DNA from: Georgenia soli
Lineage (GTDB): Bacteria > Actinomycetota > Actinomycetes > Actinomycetales > Actinomycetaceae
Assembly (NCBI RefSeq): GCF_002563695.1
Contig: NZ_PDJI01000004.1
Location: forward strand, 2,232,001-2,296,000
DNA length: 64,000 bases
Direction: 5' to 3'
A model generated the notes under the pieces. That model was given only the letters and a program-made list of their open reading frames with translations, did not search any database and had not been told where the DNA came from. The translations under genes and the position numbers were made by a program. Shown here piece by piece: positions 61,382 through 64,000 of the stretch. Position 1 is the first letter of the stretch. Each line of letters starts with the position of its first letter.

Positions 61382-62334
61382 TCTGCCGGTTCATCGACGA
61401 GAACCGGGCCAGGTTCGGGGTCGAGCCGATCTGCCGCGTGCTGACCGAGCACGGCTGCAAGATCGCCCCGAGCACCTACTACGCCTACCGCTCCCGCCGG
61501 CCCGCGGCGCGGACCGTCTCCGACGCCACCGTCCTGCACGAGCTGCGCCGGCTGCGCCTCGACGCCCACGGCCGCCCGACCCCGGAGAGCCTGTACGGGT
61601 ACCGCAAGACCTGGCACGCCCTGCGCGCCCGCGGCGTGACGGTCGCCCGCTGCACTCTCGAGCGGCTCATGCGCGAGCACGGGATGCGCGGAGCGGTGCG
61701 CTCGGGGAAGGTCCGCACCACCGTCCCGGGCAAGGACGGCAGCCGGGCCGGGGACCGGCTCAACCGCGACTTCACCGCCGCGGCCCCCAACCTGGTCTGG
61801 GTCGCCGACTTCACCTACGTGCGGACCTGGGCCGGGTTCGTCTACGTCGCCTTCGCCGTCGACGTCTTCTCCCAGGCCGTCGTCGGCTGGCACGCGATGA
61901 CGACCAGGCACACCGACCTGGTGCTGACCTGCCTGCGCATGGCCACCTGGGCCAGGAGCCACCAGGGACACCCCGTCACCACCGGGCTGATCCACCACTC
62001 CGACGCCGGCAGCCAGTACACCTCGCTGCGCTTCACCGAGCACCTCGACCTCGAGGGCATCGCACCCTCGATCGGCAGCGTCGGCGACGCCTACGACAAC
62101 GCCCTGATGGAGTCGATCGTCGGCCTGTACAAGACCGAGTGCATCAAGCCCGACGTCTTCCACGCCGGCCCCTACCGGTCGATCGCCGACGTCGAGTACG
62201 CCACCATGGCCTGGGTCGAGTGGTACAACACCCGACGACTCCACTCCGCGCTCGGCTACCTCACCCCGACCCAGCACGAAGCCAACCACTACGCCAAGCA
62301 CGACTCCGTCCAGCCGGTCGGAGCCAACAACTGA
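61378..62334 (+). CDS. IS3-family OrfB (DDE integrase)
   Basis: A 318-aa rve-type transposase. The catalytic acids are Asp in WVADFTYVRTW, Asp in HHSDAGSQYTS and Glu in YDNALMESIVGLYKTE; an HTH_21 region (ICRVLTEHGCKIAPSTYYAY) precedes them. It may start at GTG 61378 by coupling with OrfA, or be made as OrfAB by frameshifting. All motifs are intact. Confidence 0.93.
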   Translation: MICRFIDENRARFGVEPICRVLTEHGCKIAPSTYYAYRSRRPAARTVSDATVLHELRRLRLDAHGRPTPESLYGYRKTWHALRARGVTVARCTLERLMREHGMRGAVRSGKVRTTVPGKDGSRAGDRLNRDFTAAAPNLVWVADFTYVRTWAGFVYVAFAVDVFSQAVVGWHAMTTRHTDLVLTCLRMATWARSHQGHPVTTGLIHHSDAGSQYTSLRFTEHLDLEGIAPSIGSVGDAYDNALMESIVGLYKTECIKPDVFHAGPYRSIADVEYATMAWVEWYNTRRLHSALGYLTPTQHEANHYAKHDSVQPVGANN

Positions 62335-62361
62335 ACTCTCCACGGAACCCGGGGCGGTTCA

Positions 62362-62666
62362 TTCTTCGCGGCCGACGTCGAGGATCTCGGAGTCGGTGCC
62401 GAAGATGACGCGGTGGAGGGCGCCGGAGCAGGTGAGGCGGGCGAGGAGTTGCGGGGCGAGGGGGGTGCCGTCGGCCAGGGTGGCGGGTTCGGCGCCGAGG
62501 AGGGCGGTGTGGTCGAGCTCGCCGGGGATGACGAAGCCGTCCGGTGCCCCATCGCCGGGCGCCCGGCCGTCACCGGGGGCTGCGGCGAGGGCGGCTGCGG
62601 CGGTGGGCTCGGTCGCCCTGGCGTGAAGGGTGGCCGGGGAGAGGCCGAAGGCGGCGCCGGGGTGGG
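62362..62666 (-). pseudogene. DUF222/HNH endonuclease gene fragment (13E12-type)
   Basis: About 100 codons of the segment that precedes the HNH motif in actinobacterial DUF222 proteins: FVIPGELDHTALLGAEPATL, then LLARLTCSGALHRVIFGTDS and EILDVGREE, where homologues continue into the CxxC/HNH region. The IS3 element at 61010-62361 cuts it on the downstream side and a second IS3 on the upstream side, so both the DUF222 and HNH parts are lost here. Confidence 0.8.
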
Positions 62667-62693
62667 TGAAGCGTTCGGGTTTTCGTGCCGCTC

Positions 62694-63665
62694 TCATACT
62701 GGCTGGGCCTCGGGCTCGAGGGCAGCGTAGTGGGCCTGCTCGTGCTCGACGGGCGGGACCATCCCGATGCTGGAGTGCAACCGGGTGTTGTTGTACCAGG
62801 CGACCCACCCGGCGGTGGCGAACTCGACGTCGCCGAGGGTCTTGTACGCCCCGTCGTGGAAGACCGTGGTGGCGATGCACTCGGTCTTGTACAGGCCGAT
62901 GATCGACTCCATCAGGGCGTTGTCGTAGGCGTCGCCGACCGTGCCGATCGAGGGCGCGATGTCCTCCACGGCCAGGTGCTCGGTCAGCCGGATCGAGGTG
63001 TACTGGCTGCCCGCGTCGGAGTGGTGGATCAGCTGCCCGCGCGAGACGGGCCGCTCCTCGCGGTCGCGCTGCCAGATCGCCATGCGCAGCGGGACCATCA
63101 CCAGGTCGGTGACCTTGGTGCGCTGGGCGTGCCAGGCCAGGATCCGCTGGGCGAAGACGTCGACGATGAAGGCGACGTAGACGAACCCCTCCCAAGTCCG
63201 CACGTAGGTGAAGTCGGTGACCCACACCAGGTTCGGCGCCGGCGCGGTGAAGTCCCGGTTGAGCAGGTCCCCGGCCCGTTTGCCGTCCTTGCCCGGCACG
63301 GTGGTGCGGTGGCGCCGGGCCCGGCTGATCCCGTGGTGGCCCAGGGCCCGCATCGCGGCGTCGACGCGCCCGTAGGAGACCTCCAGGCCGCCCCGCCGGA
63401 GCAGGGCGGTCATCTTCCGCCGCCCGTACAGGCCTTCGGGCAGCAGCCGGTACCGGCCCGTGGTGGGGTCCAGGACGAACGCCAGGGAGTGGATGGCGTT
63501 GACCAGGTACGCCATCGCCAGCTCCCGCGGCGCCAGGGAGGTCCGGGCCCGCCAGGCCCGGTAGGTCCGCGCGGCGACCTGCAGGCCCTGGTCAGACAGG
63601 ACCCGGCAGACCGACTCGACCGAGCGGCCCTGGGCGTGCTGGGAGCGGATGAACTCCATGATCAT
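62694..63665 (-). CDS. IS3-family OrfB (DDE integrase), second element
   Basis: A 323-aa rve-type transposase with catalytic motifs WVTDFTYVRTWEGFVYVAF, HHSDAGSQYTS and YDNALMESIIGLYKTE. ATG at 63665 overlaps the OrfA stop by 4 bases (ATGA). The N-terminal part (MIMEFIRSQHAQGRSVESVC; LSDQGLQVAARTYRAW) is the HTH_21 region. Intact. Confidence 0.92.
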   Translation of the reverse strand: MIMEFIRSQHAQGRSVESVCRVLSDQGLQVAARTYRAWRARTSLAPRELAMAYLVNAIHSLAFVLDPTTGRYRLLPEGLYGRRKMTALLRRGGLEVSYGRVDAAMRALGHHGISRARRHRTTVPGKDGKRAGDLLNRDFTAPAPNLVWVTDFTYVRTWEGFVYVAFIVDVFAQRILAWHAQRTKVTDLVMVPLRMAIWQRDREERPVSRGQLIHHSDAGSQYTSIRLTEHLAVEDIAPSIGTVGDAYDNALMESIIGLYKTECIATTVFHDGAYKTLGDVEFATAGWVAWYNNTRLHSSIGMVPPVEHEQAHYAALEPEAQPV

Positions 63666-63973
63666 CGGTTTCGGGGGTCGAGCTCCCCCGCGAAGAAAGT
63701 CGCCGCGGACCTCAGGATCGCGTTGTCCTCCTCCAGGCGCCGCACCCGCGCCTTGAGCGCCTTGATCTCCTCGCGTTCCTGGGTCGTCATCCCGTCCCGG
63801 GCGCCGGCGTCGACATCGCCCTGACGCACCCACCCCCGCAACGTCTCCCGGGACATCCCCAGACGCGCCGCGACCGCCTCGCACGCCTTGGTGATCGACC
63901 CGTACTCCGGGACCTGCTCCCTGACCATCCGCACCGCGCGCTCCTTCGCCGCGGCGTCGTACTGCTTCGGCAT
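63662..63973 (-). CDS. IS3-family OrfA, second element
   Basis: A 103-aa HTH_Tnp_1 protein: KQYDAAAKERAVRMVREQ, AARLGMSRETLRGWVRQGD and a zipper-like EIKALKARVRRLEEDNAILR. GGAAGGATG precedes the ATG at 63973. Its stop lies in the OrfB start codon. Confidence 0.92.
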   Translation of the reverse strand: MPKQYDAAAKERAVRMVREQVPEYGSITKACEAVAARLGMSRETLRGWVRQGDVDAGARDGMTTQEREEIKALKARVRRLEEDNAILRSAATFFAGELDPRNR

Positions 63974-64000
63974 ACCTGCATCCTTCCTCGCAAGAAACGA

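Larger units (their letters stand above)
61010..62361 (+). mobile_element. IS3-family insertion sequence (complete)
   Basis: A 1352-bp element with perfect 24-bp terminal inverted repeats, beginning TGAACCGCCCCGGG (61010-61033 and 62338-62361). It carries orfA and orfB with a 4-base overlap. No target duplication is visible (GGG on the left, TTC on the right), so the flanks were probably rearranged. Its right end lies in an HNH-endonuclease gene remnant. Confidence 0.93.
62667..64000 (-). mobile_element. Second IS3-family insertion sequence (runs off the window)
   Basis: A minus-strand orfA-orfB pair with an end near TGAAGCGTTCGGG (62667). The distal end is beyond 64000. Its transposase is related to but clearly different from that of the first element, so the two are separate insertions. 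Both ends are preceded by GTGGG (62662 and 61005), a possible target preference. Confidence 0.8.

Overview
The window is chromosomal DNA of a high-GC Gram-positive bacterium. Almost every gene has strong G/C third-position bias, GTG and TTG starts are frequent, SOS boxes are of the CGAAC-N4-GTTCG type, and the core order is penicillin-binding protein, rpsF-ssb-rpsR-rplI, MATE exporter, dnaB. This fits Actinomycetota, most likely order Micrococcales (Cellulomonas/Georgenia-like); the genus is inference.

Layout. (1) 230-10045 is a conserved core: class A PBP, ribosomal protein/SSB operon, a VOC protein, an IS110-family element (about 5330-6622) in front of a second VOC gene, a divergent MATE exporter, and replicative helicase dnaB behind a cluster of DnaA-box-like sites. 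(2) 10051-11170 is a decayed IS21-family element directly after dnaB. (3) About 11190-27388 is an inserted accessory region. Its centre is an aromatic-ring catabolic cluster: an HsaA-like flavin monooxygenase, HsaC-like extradiol dioxygenase, HsaD-like C-C hydrolase, flavin reductase, HpaH-like hydratase, HpaI-like aldolase and semialdehyde dehydrogenase, with IclR and GntR regulators. A divergent TRAP transporter (DctP, DctQ and an unusually long DctM) and an MFS transporter complete it. The likely flow is uptake, ring hydroxylation, meta cleavage, hydrolysis, hydration, retro-aldol cleavage to pyruvate plus a semialdehyde, and oxidation to an acid. (4) 27389-46000 is ordinary chromosome with several DNA-repair genes: photolyase, AlkD-like protein, SNF2 helicase, UvrA-like ATPase and an SOS-boxed dinB. 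Transporters, an AraC-type regulator and a zinc alcohol dehydrogenase are also here. (5) 46340-52466 is an ABC importer (lipoprotein, permease, ATPase) followed by an overlapping ATP-grasp ligase and CocE/NonD-type hydrolase. (6) 52701-60838 holds small or orphan genes: a catalytically dead ABC-ATPase-like protein, a secreted coiled-coil protein with an HExxH motif, a small protein under a perfect LexA box, a P1B-type ATPase with a CPG motif, and a nucleoside deaminase. (7) 61010-64000 holds two IS3-family elements flanking a fragment of a DUF222/HNH endonuclease gene; the second element runs off the window.

No tRNA, rRNA or CRISPR array was recognised. The most unusual content is the hybrid aromatic-degradation island, the importer/ATP-grasp/hydrolase operon, the LexA-controlled small ORF, the dead ABC protein and the structured non-coding left end of the IS110 element.
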